This document shows, piece by piece, positions 15,360 through 23,331 of a stretch of 47,457 nucleotides of DNA. Within the stretch, counting starts at the first letter, position 1. Each line of letters opens with the position of its first letter. Below the pieces are notes generated by a model. It was not told the DNA's origin, ran no database searches, and saw only the letters and a program-made list of their open reading frames with translations. The translations under genes were made by a program, and so were the position numbers. The stretch comes from CAZNUP01 sp964609775 (lineage in GTDB: Bacteria > Patescibacteriota > Microgenomatia > JAMCZE01), in assembly GCA_964609775.1 (NCBI GenBank), contig CAZSSJ010000006.1:1-47457 (forward strand), in the 5' to 3' direction.

Positions 15360-16040
15360 TCAACCACTTGGCCTGATCTTGAGGAATAATTCCTCGCTTA
15401 ATTTTAGAAAAAACTTTTCTAACTCTTCTTGAGTGAGTGGAACCAGCATTTCTGGAAGGGTGGTAACATTTTGGATATCGCTTAAAGCTCCAGCCAGATA
15501 GAATTCAGACAACCCAAGATCTTTTTTCTTGGCTTTCTCAACTAAATTGTAAAGGTCATATTTTTTTCTTTTGAGAAGGAAATACAGATCAACAAAATCT
15601 TTGGGGGCAGAACGCCCAAAGACAGCAGTAATTTTATTAACCGCAATGTTTTCGATTGAATCAACTCTAACTTTCCCAAAAAGTTCATGTTTGCCAAATT
15701 GCACAGGGACCTCAGAAACAAAATCAACTTTAACGGATTCATTTGCTGTTTTGACTACTAAACTAAGGAAGGAGTTTTTTGAAGCGTTAAGAATCTGATG
15801 TTCTCCGTTGTTTTCTTTGGCCAGAGCCGCAATTGTACTCTCCAGGGCGAGCGGGTCTAATGGTATATGTGTAAACAGATCTAAATCCACACTTTTTCGG
15901 TGAAACAGGTAGAAGCCAGCAAGAGCAGTCCCACCGGTTAGGAAATAATCTTTGGACAGGTTTTGATCAAAGAAATCAGTTAAGAGCTTGAGTTGAAGTG
16001 GAGTGAGAATTTTATTAGTTTGCTTTGGAAGAGTTTTCAT
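15360..16040 (-). CDS. AbiEii/MenT-type nucleotidyltransferase toxin
   Basis: 226 aa. FLTGGTALAGFYLFHRKSVDLDLFT (about 33-57) is the GG-(x)n-RxSxDxDL signature of AbiEii/MenA-type nucleotidyltransferases, with DFVSEVP later supplying the third acidic residue. Such proteins act as toxins by adding nucleotides to tRNA, usually paired with an upstream antitoxin. Here the partner is the 90-aa gene overlapping its start by 26 nt. The classical AbiEi winged-helix partner is absent. Confidence 0.85.
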   Translation of the reverse strand: MKTLPKQTNKILTPLQLKLLTDFFDQNLSKDYFLTGGTALAGFYLFHRKSVDLDLFTHIPLDPLALESTIAALAKENNGEHQILNASKNSFLSLVVKTANESVKVDFVSEVPVQFGKHELFGKVRVDSIENIAVNKITAVFGRSAPKDFVDLYFLLKRKKYDLYNLVEKAKKKDLGLSEFYLAGALSDIQNVTTLPEMLVPLTQEELEKFFLKLSEELFLKIRPSG

Positions 16041-16287
16041 ATTTACCCCACACTTTTAAAGCCTGTGCCCAAACTTCTTTCATCTGCGAACGAAATTTTA
16101 AATTAGGAAATAGTTCTCGCACTTGCTTTAAAGTCAAGAATTTCCATACCTGTGCGAAAGGGGCTCGTTCCAGGATACGGCTGGCCACAAAGCGTTTCTC
16201 CCAATCCGTGCCGGATTTGAGCATCCGGCGCATTTTGGCGTCGGTCATGTCATAGTCCCAGAAAATTTGTTTTGCTAAGTCTGCCAC
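16015..16287 (-). CDS. DUF6922-like antitoxin partner of the AbiEii-type toxin
   Basis: 90 aa from GTG 16287. The N-terminal FWDYDMTDAKMRRML and the following RFVASRILERAPFAQVWKFL resemble DUF6922, often found upstream of AbiEii-type genes. It overlaps the toxin start. TAAAAT (16297-16302) lies 9 nt before the GTG. The antitoxin role is inferred from position. Confidence 0.65.
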   Translation of the reverse strand: MADLAKQIFWDYDMTDAKMRRMLKSGTDWEKRFVASRILERAPFAQVWKFLTLKQVRELFPNLKFRSQMKEVWAQALKVWGKYENSSKAN

Positions 16288-16361
16288 GGCTGGAATATTT
16301 TACTACTTCTATACGAGGCGGACAAATTGCTGATGTTCTAGAGAAATTTGCTTGCAGTGAG

Positions 16362-17018
16362 TCAGTCGAATTTGAAGGTGGAGAGGATTTGCTGAACTGG
16401 TTTCTCGTTCTCGCCTGTTTGATCTCCGTAGATCGAAATGAAATAGACCTGACGGTATTCTTTCTCAATAAAATAACTTGTAACTTCTCCGCTTGGGGCC
16501 TCCTGAACGACTTTTAGGGCGGGCTTTGAATCTACTGTTGTCTTCTCATTCGTTTTTGGAACCACCCCTTCAAGACTTAGTGATTCTTCCACCCCAGACA
16601 GGTCATAAGCATTCTGCTGTTTTCCAAGTTCAAGTTTTACCTGGCCTTTTTCAAACTCTTCTTTACCTGGACTTTTAATAAGCGATGTGTCGTAGGATTC
16701 AATCTGGTCGATACTGCCTAATCTGTTTGACGAAGCGAGAGAGGCAAACCAGGAAGGCGGATATTTTACGGTGTAGCCATAAATACTATTTAAATCTTTC
16801 CAATTAGTTGTCTCGCCCACGGGCTGGCTTTTAGGGAAGGTCGTATTAGTGTTGTTAGAGTTACTTGATCCTTGGCTCTCGATACTTGGTTCTTTCTGTA
16901 GTTGCCGGGCTTGGAGGAAGAAATAGCCGGCGGCGAGGACGGCCACAACCGCCACGGCGGAGATTAGAGGGAGAAGGATATTGCCTTCGCGGGCAGACTT
17001 GGACATCTTATCTGGCAA
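16362..17018 (-). CDS. Membrane-anchored PsbP-like protein, diverged anchor
   Basis: 218 aa. The anchor is of a second type (AREGNILLPLISAVAVVAVLAAGYFFL). A Ser/Asn/Thr linker is followed by a PsbP-like domain (NWKDLNSIYGYTVKYPPSW ... VQQILSTFKFD). The 3' DNA motif GGTGGAGAGGATTTG is retained. The start overlaps the end of the DUF2283 gene by 11 nt, so it is downstream in the same operon as the DUF4258/DUF2283 pair, mirroring hicBA plus anchor gene. Function unknown. Confidence 0.72.
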   Translation of the reverse strand: MPDKMSKSAREGNILLPLISAVAVVAVLAAGYFFLQARQLQKEPSIESQGSSNSNNTNTTFPKSQPVGETTNWKDLNSIYGYTVKYPPSWFASLASSNRLGSIDQIESYDTSLIKSPGKEEFEKGQVKLELGKQQNAYDLSGVEESLSLEGVVPKTNEKTTVDSKPALKVVQEAPSGEVTSYFIEKEYRQVYFISIYGDQTGENEKPVQQILSTFKFD

Positions 17019-17226
17019 AGCCTATTGATTTTTGACTAAAATCGGTTTTCCCGGGTACAAAAGACTTGATATTTTCTTTGGCTGCCAAGATTTCGATACC
17101 TAAAATTTTTCCTTTTTTATCATAATCCACTAAAATATCATCGGAGATCTTCTTGCTCCGATCGTAATTACCCTTGGCTAACTCTAAGAATAAAGAGTCT
17201 GATTTAGGATCGTAATTTATTTTCAT
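17008..17226 (-). CDS. DUF2283 protein, putative antitoxin
   Basis: 72 aa. MKINYDPKSDSLFLEL, then SKKISDDILVDYDKKGKILGIEIL, is the DUF2283 pattern. These small beta-rich proteins commonly sit next to DUF4258 genes and are thought to be antitoxins. It overlaps the DUF4258 gene by 23 nt and the following anchor gene by 11 nt. Confidence 0.85.
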   Translation of the reverse strand: MKINYDPKSDSLFLELAKGNYDRSKKISDDILVDYDKKGKILGIEILAAKENIKSFVPGKTDFSQKSIGFAR

Positions 17227-17437
17227 AAAGGTAATAAGCTGTTATTATAACTAGTCTGCTTTCTTCTGGAACTGTTACGACTTCCAGCTTCCTCTTGTCA
17301 AAATCTTTTTGGTACGTTTTTCTATTTTTGAAACTTGCGTTTTGTTTTCTTGTCTTGACTGTCTCGAGTATTCTTTTTCTAGATATTTTTCGTCTCTTAA
17401 TTTGAGCTCTTGCGTGCCGCGAAAATTCAATTTTCAC
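17204..17437 (-). CDS. DUF4258 protein, putative RelE-fold toxin
   Basis: 77 aa from GTG 17437. FSRHARAQIKRRKISRKRILETV and LVIITAYYLYENK match DUF4258, a compact domain related to RelE-like RNases. TAGAAT ends 7 nt before the GTG, so the pair starts with a leaderless transcript. Toxin activity is inferred from family and partner. Confidence 0.8.
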   Translation of the reverse strand: MKIEFSRHARAQIKRRKISRKRILETVKTRKQNASFKNRKTYQKDFDKRKLEVVTVPEESRLVIITAYYLYENKLRS

Positions 17438-17457
17438 CGGTTATATTCTAGTTCAAA

Positions 17458-18084
17458 CTAGAGAAATTTGAAAGTGGAGAGGATTTGGTTTTGATAGTTG
17501 GTTTTTTCTGAAGTTCCGTAAAATATGACTACGTAACGTCGGCCGTTGGCTTCGCTTTGATAGGCAATGAATGGTTTACCTGCCTCGCCCCCATCTCCGT
17601 ATCCCTGAGGGAAAGCGAGCACTGCCCACTTTATAGAATTATGAACTACTTCCCCACTGGGCTCACCACCCAGATAATATTTGGGCGAATCTTCAGTCAC
17701 TCTGGCATACATATCCACCGTAAAATCTTGTTCGCTTTGAATGTTCGTATTTTTAGTTAAAGTGACTACAAACTGATCAAAATTTGGCTGTTTGTTATCG
17801 ACAATCTTGGAAGTCAGATCACGGGGGTATTGAAATGAGATTGACCAGGCAGAGTTCGAATAGGTTTTCCAGTTGGCTGTTTTGTCTTGAGTTTTGGCTT
17901 GGGGAAAAGCGGTGTTTGTGTTGCTTGACTCTTGATTCTGGGTACTTGATTCTTTTTGGAGCTGCTTGTCCCGAGTCGAAACGAGGGATTGGGTTTGGAG
18001 GAAGAAATAGCCGGCGGTGGCGAGAGAGAGGACGAGGCCGGCGGCAAGAAAGATTACCAGGATGTTCCCTTTTCGAGCAGTCAT
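17458..18084 (-). CDS. Membrane-anchored PsbP-like protein, copy sharing its 5' end with 12952
   Basis: 208 aa. The anchor, linker and NWKTYS boundary are identical in DNA to the gene at 12952, but the exported domain (SISFQYPRDLTSKIVD ... YQNQILSTFKFL) is different in sequence though of the same family. The junction is abrupt at 17857. This is a domain swap behind a constant 5' cassette. It lies 9 nt downstream of hicA copy 2. Confidence 0.75.
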   Translation of the reverse strand: MTARKGNILVIFLAAGLVLSLATAGYFFLQTQSLVSTRDKQLQKESSTQNQESSNTNTAFPQAKTQDKTANWKTYSNSAWSISFQYPRDLTSKIVDNKQPNFDQFVVTLTKNTNIQSEQDFTVDMYARVTEDSPKYYLGGEPSGEVVHNSIKWAVLAFPQGYGDGGEAGKPFIAYQSEANGRRYVVIFYGTSEKTNYQNQILSTFKFL

Positions 18085-18545
18085 AAAGTCATGCTAGAGC
18101 AGTTTAAGAAAATCTTCAATGGACAAATTAATGGGCCTAAGAATCCCACTGCGCAGGGTGCCTTTTTTGAGCACCTTATGAGCGGGCACGATGACCGTTT
18201 GTTTGCCTGTTGGTAAGACTCTGGCTAGTTTTATATGACTTCCTTCCTGGCTGACGAGTTGGAAACCGACTTTTTGAAGGGCTTTAATGGTTTCTTTGCC
18301 GGAAACCTGCGGCAGTTTGGGCATTAAAGAGAAACAGATACAGGAACCATGAATTGGGAGTTAATGTCTGGCGTTTCTTCCTTTTTCTCGTCTCGAAGAT
18401 AGAGAGCGATTGCCTCCTTGATGTTTGCCAGAGCTTCCTCAAAGGTTTCTCCCTGAGAGGCACAACCGGGCAGAAGCGGCACCCAGACAGAATAGCCACC
18501 TTCGACTTCTTTTTGAAAAATGACATTATAGTTCAAAACTTTTCT
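17857..18545. repeat. 689-bp direct repeat, copy B
   Basis: Second copy of the block at 13342-14030, same orientation. No mismatch found by eye between the edges. Perfect identity over mixed coding and intergenic DNA points to a recent duplication or ongoing gene conversion. Confidence 0.9.
18094..18324 (-). CDS. hicA: HicA-type mRNA interferase toxin, copy 2
   Basis: 76 aa, identical to the protein at 13579, with the same TAATG overlap with hicB. Two identical toxins with two identical antitoxins should cross-neutralise fully, so loss of one copy would have no addictive effect. Confidence 0.9.
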   Translation of the reverse strand: MPKLPQVSGKETIKALQKVGFQLVSQEGSHIKLARVLPTGKQTVIVPAHKVLKKGTLRSGILRPINLSIEDFLKLL

Positions 18546-18551
18546 TCTCAT
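18324..18551 (-). CDS. hicB: HicB-type antitoxin, copy 2
   Basis: 75 aa, identical to the protein at 13809. The second codon differs (AGA for AGG), just outside the identical block. TAAAAT again ends 6 nt before ATG 18551, although the six bases between differ from copy 1. Confidence 0.9.
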   Translation of the reverse strand: MRRKVLNYNVIFQKEVEGGYSVWVPLLPGCASQGETFEEALANIKEAIALYLRDEKKEETPDINSQFMVPVSVSL

Positions 18552-18608
18552 GAGCGTATTTTACCACAGCGAAGAAAAAAATTTTCCGGCTCTGAAACTT
18601 CTTGAGAA

Positions 18609-19430
18609 TTATTGATATTTAGCCTGGCAAGATTTGAATTCACTCGTCGGCGTCCAGCCACAATTGTCATCAGGCTGCCTTTCGCAGGTGGAATATTGAA
18701 AACACTGGTATTCCTCTAAAACCGCACAGTGAGTGACAATCCCCTCCCCGCCTTTCTCGACACACAACTGCCCGCTGCATCCAGCTTTTACGCAATCATT
18801 ATTACTTGTCTTGGGGTTCGTAAACTTGAAGGTCGAGAGGATTTGGGAGAAAAGCTCTCCTCCTTCCTTAACTTTTGAACCGTCTTCGGGGGCGGAGAGC
18901 TCAAGACTATAGATGAATTTAGAATCGTTAGAGAAGAAATAGGTAGCAAACTCATTTTCGGAGCCGGCTCTGGGGAGAATTTGGAGAGCTGTCTGTCCAC
19001 CGACTGAGATAGACCTTGAGGATGGGGGAACTTGAAGAAAATCATAAAGACTGGCAAAAGGCCGGTTTGTTTCTGGATTGGTGTTGTTTTGGGTTCTAAA
19101 GATAAAGCTGTAAATGCTATCGATATCCTCAATCTCAAGGAATGATACACCATCGGTCATTTGCAGAGGTTTTGGTTGCCAGGAAGCTGGATAGTTAAAA
19201 GAGACCTCTTCGTTTAAGTAGGTCTTCCAGTCTTTCGTTTTGACTTGGGGAAAAGAAGTGTTTGTATTGCTTGATTCTTGATTCTGAAGACTTGCTTCTT
19301 TCTGGAGTTGCTGATTTTGGAGGAAGAAATAGCCGGCGGTAACCATGGCCAAGATGGCAACAAAGGAAATTAAGGGAAGAAGGATACTACCACGACGTGA
19401 GTTTATATGGGAAATTTTAATAGGAGGCAT
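18609..19430 (-). CDS. Membrane-anchored PsbP-like protein with eight-cysteine C-terminal domain
   Basis: 273 aa. The N-terminal anchor (RRGSILLPLISFVAILAMVTAGYFF) and Gln/Ser/Asn linker precede a PsbP-like domain (DWKTYLNEEVSFNYPASW ... FSQILSTFKFT). The last ~60 residues hold exactly eight Cys in the order C-x4-C-x4-C ... C-GWTPTSEFKS-C. This matches a small secreted eight-cysteine-cluster module seen after bacterial export signals and suggests four disulfides. A disulfide pathway component (VKOR, 29319) is in the same window. The start overlaps the previous gene by 14 nt. Confidence 0.72.
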   Translation of the reverse strand: MPPIKISHINSRRGSILLPLISFVAILAMVTAGYFFLQNQQLQKEASLQNQESSNTNTSFPQVKTKDWKTYLNEEVSFNYPASWQPKPLQMTDGVSFLEIEDIDSIYSFIFRTQNNTNPETNRPFASLYDFLQVPPSSRSISVGGQTALQILPRAGSENEFATYFFSNDSKFIYSLELSAPEDGSKVKEGGELFSQILSTFKFTNPKTSNNDCVKAGCSGQLCVEKGGEGIVTHCAVLEEYQCFQYSTCERQPDDNCGWTPTSEFKSCQAKYQ

Positions 19431-20409
19431 GATCTATTTTTAAATGCATTTCTTCCGGAGTTTCGTAAAGAGTAACCTTGCAGGCAAAGCCGTGTCCATC
19501 CATGGTTGAGCAATATTTACGGCCGTTGTCGTCAATAAATACGCTGTAGGAACCTGCAGAAAGATTGACCAAATATTGACCGTCCGGACCGGACATGGTT
19601 TGGGTAATCATTTTATCCGGCTCTGCCATATGGCCGGCTCCATCTGTCAATTTACTCAAGGGATAAATATAGACTTTTGTCGATCGGGGGACGGATCGAC
19701 AAGTTCTGGAAATGGTTGTTCCGGGCATGCAATTGCCGGATGTTTCCTTGACCACTCCAGACAAAACAAGGGATCGGGGAAGTTTCGCCGGTGTCTTAGT
19801 GAACTTAAATGATCGAAGCGCTTTATGATATTCGTCGGCAGATAGGTTAAGGTCGCTAGTGACAAAATGGATCGTGAAAAATAGGTTGTCGGGACCCAGG
19901 ACAAAATATGTGTAGTAATAGGTACCAGAACCGTCTTTCCTGGCCTCAGTTTTATAGAATGTCAGGCCGTTGAGGCTTTCGGTAGTAATAGAGGGCGGGG
20001 AGGGATACATTTTGCCAAGAAATTTTTCCGGACTTTCGTTAATCATTCCAACAAGTCCAATAGAGATACTTCCCAAAAAAGCTCTTTGGTGATTGGTTGA
20101 TTGGTAGTCAAACCTTAGATCGTCGGGATGGTGAGAACCCTCTGTAGTTTTAGGAACTTGTATCTGATAGTGATATTTTTCATTTACAGCTAACTGCCAA
20201 GAATCATCGAGATCAGATATCATTATCTGTTCCACTGCCTGATTATTACCAGGAATATCGGGAGGGTTCAAGAGAATTGGATTTTCCGATTTCTGCATTT
20301 TAGACAAATTTAACCAGAGAAAACCGCCAGCAAGGACAGCGAGAATGGCAATGCCGGAAATTAAGGGAAGAAGAATGTTACCTTTTTTATTTTGTTTCAT
20401 TGCGTCCAA
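19417..20409 (-). CDS. Membrane-anchored protein with carboxypeptidase-regulatory-like domain
   Basis: 330 aa. Anchor of the LLPLISGIAILAVLAGGF type, then a diverged PsbP-like region (SWQLAVNEKYHYQIQVP ... ALRSFKFT). The C-terminal ~110 residues begin LVLSGVVKETSGNCMPGT and contain GPDGQYLVNLSAGSYSVFI, typical of Cna-B/carboxypeptidase regulatory-like beta-sandwiches in surface proteins. It overlaps both neighbours in its operon (13-14 nt), so three anchor genes 20397, 19417 and 18609 are translated as one unit. Confidence 0.7.
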   Translation of the reverse strand: MDAMKQNKKGNILLPLISGIAILAVLAGGFLWLNLSKMQKSENPILLNPPDIPGNNQAVEQIMISDLDDSWQLAVNEKYHYQIQVPKTTEGSHHPDDLRFDYQSTNHQRAFLGSISIGLVGMINESPEKFLGKMYPSPPSITTESLNGLTFYKTEARKDGSGTYYYTYFVLGPDNLFFTIHFVTSDLNLSADEYHKALRSFKFTKTPAKLPRSLVLSGVVKETSGNCMPGTTISRTCRSVPRSTKVYIYPLSKLTDGAGHMAEPDKMITQTMSGPDGQYLVNLSAGSYSVFIDDNGRKYCSTMDGHGFACKVTLYETPEEMHLKIDHASY

Positions 20410-21422
20410 CTAAAGGTTTCCAGAACCTCCAAGACCTTCGGTTCGTTAATCTGGTACGGTGTTTTTATTTCAGCACTAAACATTAAGTTTTGGTCAACAG
20501 GATCGTGGAGAGTGTCCCCAATTCCGTCATTGCTTCTGCTTAGAACCTCGGTGTTGTTGGAAATTCCTTTGCACATATCGATGATTCCGGATTTTGTTTC
20601 TACTTTTAACCTTTCACCCGGACAAGGTCCACCTCCAAAGCCGCCACCCCAATAGATCTGAGTACTTCCTTCCTGGCCACTTATTCGAACATTTCCCTGT
20701 TTGTCAGACAGTGTGTAATTATCTTCGACTATCTGCCAACCTGGCGGATAGTTGATCTTAAATTTATTGGCAGGATTTTGATAGGTTTTCCAACTATCCA
20801 TAACATTAGGGCTAGGTGTGAGAAATTTGAAAGTGGAGAGGATTTGGTCAAGGATATGTTTGTACGAATCATTAATTGTTACACCATCAAAAAATGCCAC
20901 GCCAATTTTGTCCCCATATATATAGAAGGTTTTTACCCCGTTCGCATTTTCTGTTACTACTGTTTTATAACCATTGATAGTCAAATTTGAAAGATTACAA
21001 TTGTCAATTTTTTTGCCAGTCATCGCATTTATACAAGCCAAAGAAACTTGGTCGTCGAGAGATTTGGAGTCCGGATAAATTTGCATTTCTGCTCTATAGC
21101 CTTGCTGGGTATTTAAAGGAACATACTGGAAATCGTTGGTCTTGATCTCTCCCGAACCACCAACATACCCAATTGTATTGACCGTCATGGTTTCGGGATA
21201 TTTAAACGTAAACCTCTGTTGGGAGTCTGTGTATGTTTTCCAATTGGCCGTTTCATCCAGGGATGGTGTGAGTGTCTTTGACTGATCAATTGGATAGGGC
21301 CCGGGCTCCGTTTGTTGTTTTAGGATTTGGTTTTGCCAGAAGAAATAGCCGGTGGCGGCGAGAGAGAGGACGAGGCCGGCGGCAAGAAAGATTACCAGGA
21401 TGTTGCCTTTTCGAGCAGTCAT
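20397..21422 (-). CDS. Membrane-anchored protein with two tandem PsbP-like domains
   Basis: 341 aa. The anchor is the MTARKGNILVIFLAAGL type. Domain 1 runs from NWKTYTDSQQRFTFKYPETM to LDQILSTFKFL (about 200). Domain 2 starts SWKTYQNPANKFKINYPPGW and ends VLEVLETFSWTQ. This is an internal duplication of the family domain. It is first gene of the three-gene operon; GAGAAT ends 6 nt before ATG 21422. It lies downstream of the HigBA pair. Confidence 0.73.
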   Translation of the reverse strand: MTARKGNILVIFLAAGLVLSLAATGYFFWQNQILKQQTEPGPYPIDQSKTLTPSLDETANWKTYTDSQQRFTFKYPETMTVNTIGYVGGSGEIKTNDFQYVPLNTQQGYRAEMQIYPDSKSLDDQVSLACINAMTGKKIDNCNLSNLTINGYKTVVTENANGVKTFYIYGDKIGVAFFDGVTINDSYKHILDQILSTFKFLTPSPNVMDSWKTYQNPANKFKINYPPGWQIVEDNYTLSDKQGNVRISGQEGSTQIYWGGGFGGGPCPGERLKVETKSGIIDMCKGISNNTEVLSRSNDGIGDTLHDPVDQNLMFSAEIKTPYQINEPKVLEVLETFSWTQ

Positions 21423-21466
21423 AGATTAATTCTCGGCCTATGCTCACGGGAAGTCAATAGCAGAGG

Positions 21467-21757
21467 CTATTGGATGGTGATATTGAATTTTGTGTCGAGG
21501 GCGCGGGCGATCCTTTTTAGAAAGGCAATTGAGGGTTTAGTGTTCATATTTTCAAGGCGAGAAATGGCGGCTTGACCGGTGTGGGCCCTTTTTGCAAGTT
21601 CTTTTTGGGATATTTTTCTTTTAAGACGAGCAGCAATCATTTGATCAGCAATTTGAAACTCGGTCTCAAGATTGTTGTAAGCGTGACGGAAGCTAGACCT
21701 TTTCATTAAGTCTGATTTAAGCTGCTTTAATGGAATTCCTTGTAGTTTTTTTTTCAT
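21467..21757 (-). CDS. higA: HigA-type XRE antitoxin
   Basis: 96 aa. The helix-turn-helix is clear: QMIAARLKRKISQKELAKRAHTGQAAISRLENMNTKPS, preceded by a ~40-residue N-terminal extension as in HigA proteins paired with Gp49-like toxins. It overlaps the toxin gene by 4 nt. Expected to bind the promoter at 22053-22081. Confidence 0.87.
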   Translation of the reverse strand: MKKKLQGIPLKQLKSDLMKRSSFRHAYNNLETEFQIADQMIAARLKRKISQKELAKRAHTGQAAISRLENMNTKPSIAFLKRIARALDTKFNITIQ

Positions 21758-22050
21758 AGATATTGCTGCAATCTTTTCAATGCTTTGTCTATTTCTTTTG
21801 CTGGTGTTTTGTTTGTCTTCTTACGAAACAAATTTACAATAATTGCTTTGTTTTCTACCAGTCCAAAGAGTGACCGCCAGTGTCCTGATCGCAATTCCCA
21901 CAAGTTGCGGTCTAGTTTCTTTAAATGCACTTCGGTTAAGTTGAATTCGTGTTTTGCGAACAGCTCAGAGACTTTTACTATTCTGGCGCTTTCTTCATCA
22001 GGTAGCCGGCGAATTTCCTTGTCAACTCTCGGATCATTGATTACCTGCAT
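21754..22050 (-). CDS. higB: HigB/RelE-family toxin (Gp49-like)
   Basis: 98 aa. LKKLDRNLWELRSGHWRSLFGLVENKAIIVNLFRKKTNKTP is the core of the Gp49/HigB ribosome-dependent RNases, with RKKT and the following basic helix (AKEIDKALKRL) typical. Toxin-first order as in higBA loci. Confidence 0.87.
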   Translation of the reverse strand: MQVINDPRVDKEIRRLPDEESARIVKVSELFAKHEFNLTEVHLKKLDRNLWELRSGHWRSLFGLVENKAIIVNLFRKKTNKTPAKEIDKALKRLQQYL

Positions 22051-22052
22051 AG

Positions 22053-22081
22053 ATTTTATGCTAAATTTGTCATAGTGTCAA
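22053..22081 (-). promoter_or_regulatory. Promoter of the HigBA pair
   Basis: Read on the minus strand: TTGACA (22081-22076), 17 bp, TAAAAT (22058-22053), both near consensus. Only 2 nt separate the -10 from ATG 22050, so a transcript from it would start inside the gene; the alternative hexamer TAGCAT ending 7 nt upstream has no -35. Confidence 0.55.
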
Positions 22082-23277
22082 CTGGATAAAAGTTCTTCTT
22101 GTTGCCCAGCTTGTCCATCCTCAATAGAAAAGTTTTTGACTTGGGGAAGTTCGGGTCCGATGATGCTTTCCAACTCGCCGTGGATGGAGCCGGTTTGATC
22201 CATCAAAGTGCGGATGCTCTTCTCTTGGCGCGACCATTTGGTGTTGAAATACCGTTTTTCTTTTTCCATGTCCTCCATGAGGAGTTGGAAGGCGTCCATC
22301 ATGGCTTCGACGCGACGCTGAAATTCCGGGCCGGTGAAGTAATGGTAGAGTTCGTCCTTTTTCCCATCCTTAGCGGCAATGGCAGATTTTATATGGAACG
22401 CCTGAATTAAAGAATAGCGAAGGGAGAGGGCGAGATTTAAAGCACAATCGAGATTTGTGGCCCAAATGCCGCCTTGATAGGCATAGTTGGTGACATTTGG
22501 GGGAAGAGCCGCACTGACGATGACAGCGTGATCCGCGCCGGCAGCGCGCTGGTCTTCTTTGAGTTTCAGAATCCAGCCGTCACTCCAGGCCTTAGTCTGT
22601 TTTGATTCCCAGAGAATTTTTCCGCACTCTCGACCATTTTTATCGATTACGACTTGCACCACATCACCTCCCCGCGCACCTTTTACTACTTCGGTTACTG
22701 CGTCGTGAGGAAATTCTCGTTGGAGTTGTTGTTGCAAAAATAGTTCTTGCACTTCGCCCTGGGTCTGCTGGGAGCCTTGTTCAAGTTTTCGCCGCAACTC
22801 GTCATTGGCGGCAGTGACATCGGCGAGCCTTTTTTGATATTCCAACTCTTTTAATCGATACTCTTCGTCGGCTCGCTTCCGGGTTTCTTGTTTAATTTTT
22901 TCTTCGGATTCGAGGAGTTTTTTCTGAAGCTCCAGTTCCTTGTCTTCAGAGGACTGACGAAGCTGCCGGATGTTTTTGGTGAGTTCGAGAATCTGAGACT
23001 GAAACGCCTTATTTTGTTTCTGAAGCTCCTCGGCCTGGGCGGCCTGATCTTTAATTTGCAACTCCACTTCCCTCTTTAACTTGTTTTGAATTTTCTCTTC
23101 CAACTGTTTTTCCTGTTCAAGTTGTTTTTGTTTATTTTCGCTTTCCAGGCGCTTGACGCTTTCCGCCAGCCGCTGGTCATATTCCGATTGCATTTTCTCC
23201 TGGAGCTTATGAGAGAGGGCTTCATCGAGGGGGATTTGCTGTTGGCAGTTGGGGCAGGTGATGATTTGGTCGGCCAT
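22078..23277 (-). CDS. DUF2130 coiled-coil protein
   Basis: 399 aa. An N-terminal zinc-ribbon-like start (ITCPNCQQQIPLDEALS) is followed by a long coiled coil (~25-185, rich in Gln/Glu/Lys/Leu). The DUF2130 globular domain contains GARGGDVVQVVIDKNGRECGKILWESKQTKAWSDGW, a restriction-endonuclease-like ExK-type arrangement (WESKQTK). Function is not established; similarity to nuclease folds suggests DNA transactions. ATG 23277; TACTCT with TTGTTT 17 bp upstream may be its promoter. Confidence 0.85.
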   Translation of the reverse strand: MADQIITCPNCQQQIPLDEALSHKLQEKMQSEYDQRLAESVKRLESENKQKQLEQEKQLEEKIQNKLKREVELQIKDQAAQAEELQKQNKAFQSQILELTKNIRQLRQSSEDKELELQKKLLESEEKIKQETRKRADEEYRLKELEYQKRLADVTAANDELRRKLEQGSQQTQGEVQELFLQQQLQREFPHDAVTEVVKGARGGDVVQVVIDKNGRECGKILWESKQTKAWSDGWILKLKEDQRAAGADHAVIVSAALPPNVTNYAYQGGIWATNLDCALNLALSLRYSLIQAFHIKSAIAAKDGKKDELYHYFTGPEFQRRVEAMMDAFQLLMEDMEKEKRYFNTKWSRQEKSIRTLMDQTGSIHGELESIIGPELPQVKNFSIEDGQAGQQEELLSS

Positions 23278-23331
23278 GGCGGAGGCAGAGTAGCAAATGT
23301 GCCTCTTGTAAACAAGTGGTATTATAGGAAT

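Noticed and set aside
12952..22050. CRISPR array
   Set aside because: Repeats here are few, long and inside genes; no short regularly spaced direct repeats with unique spacers were seen anywhere in the window.
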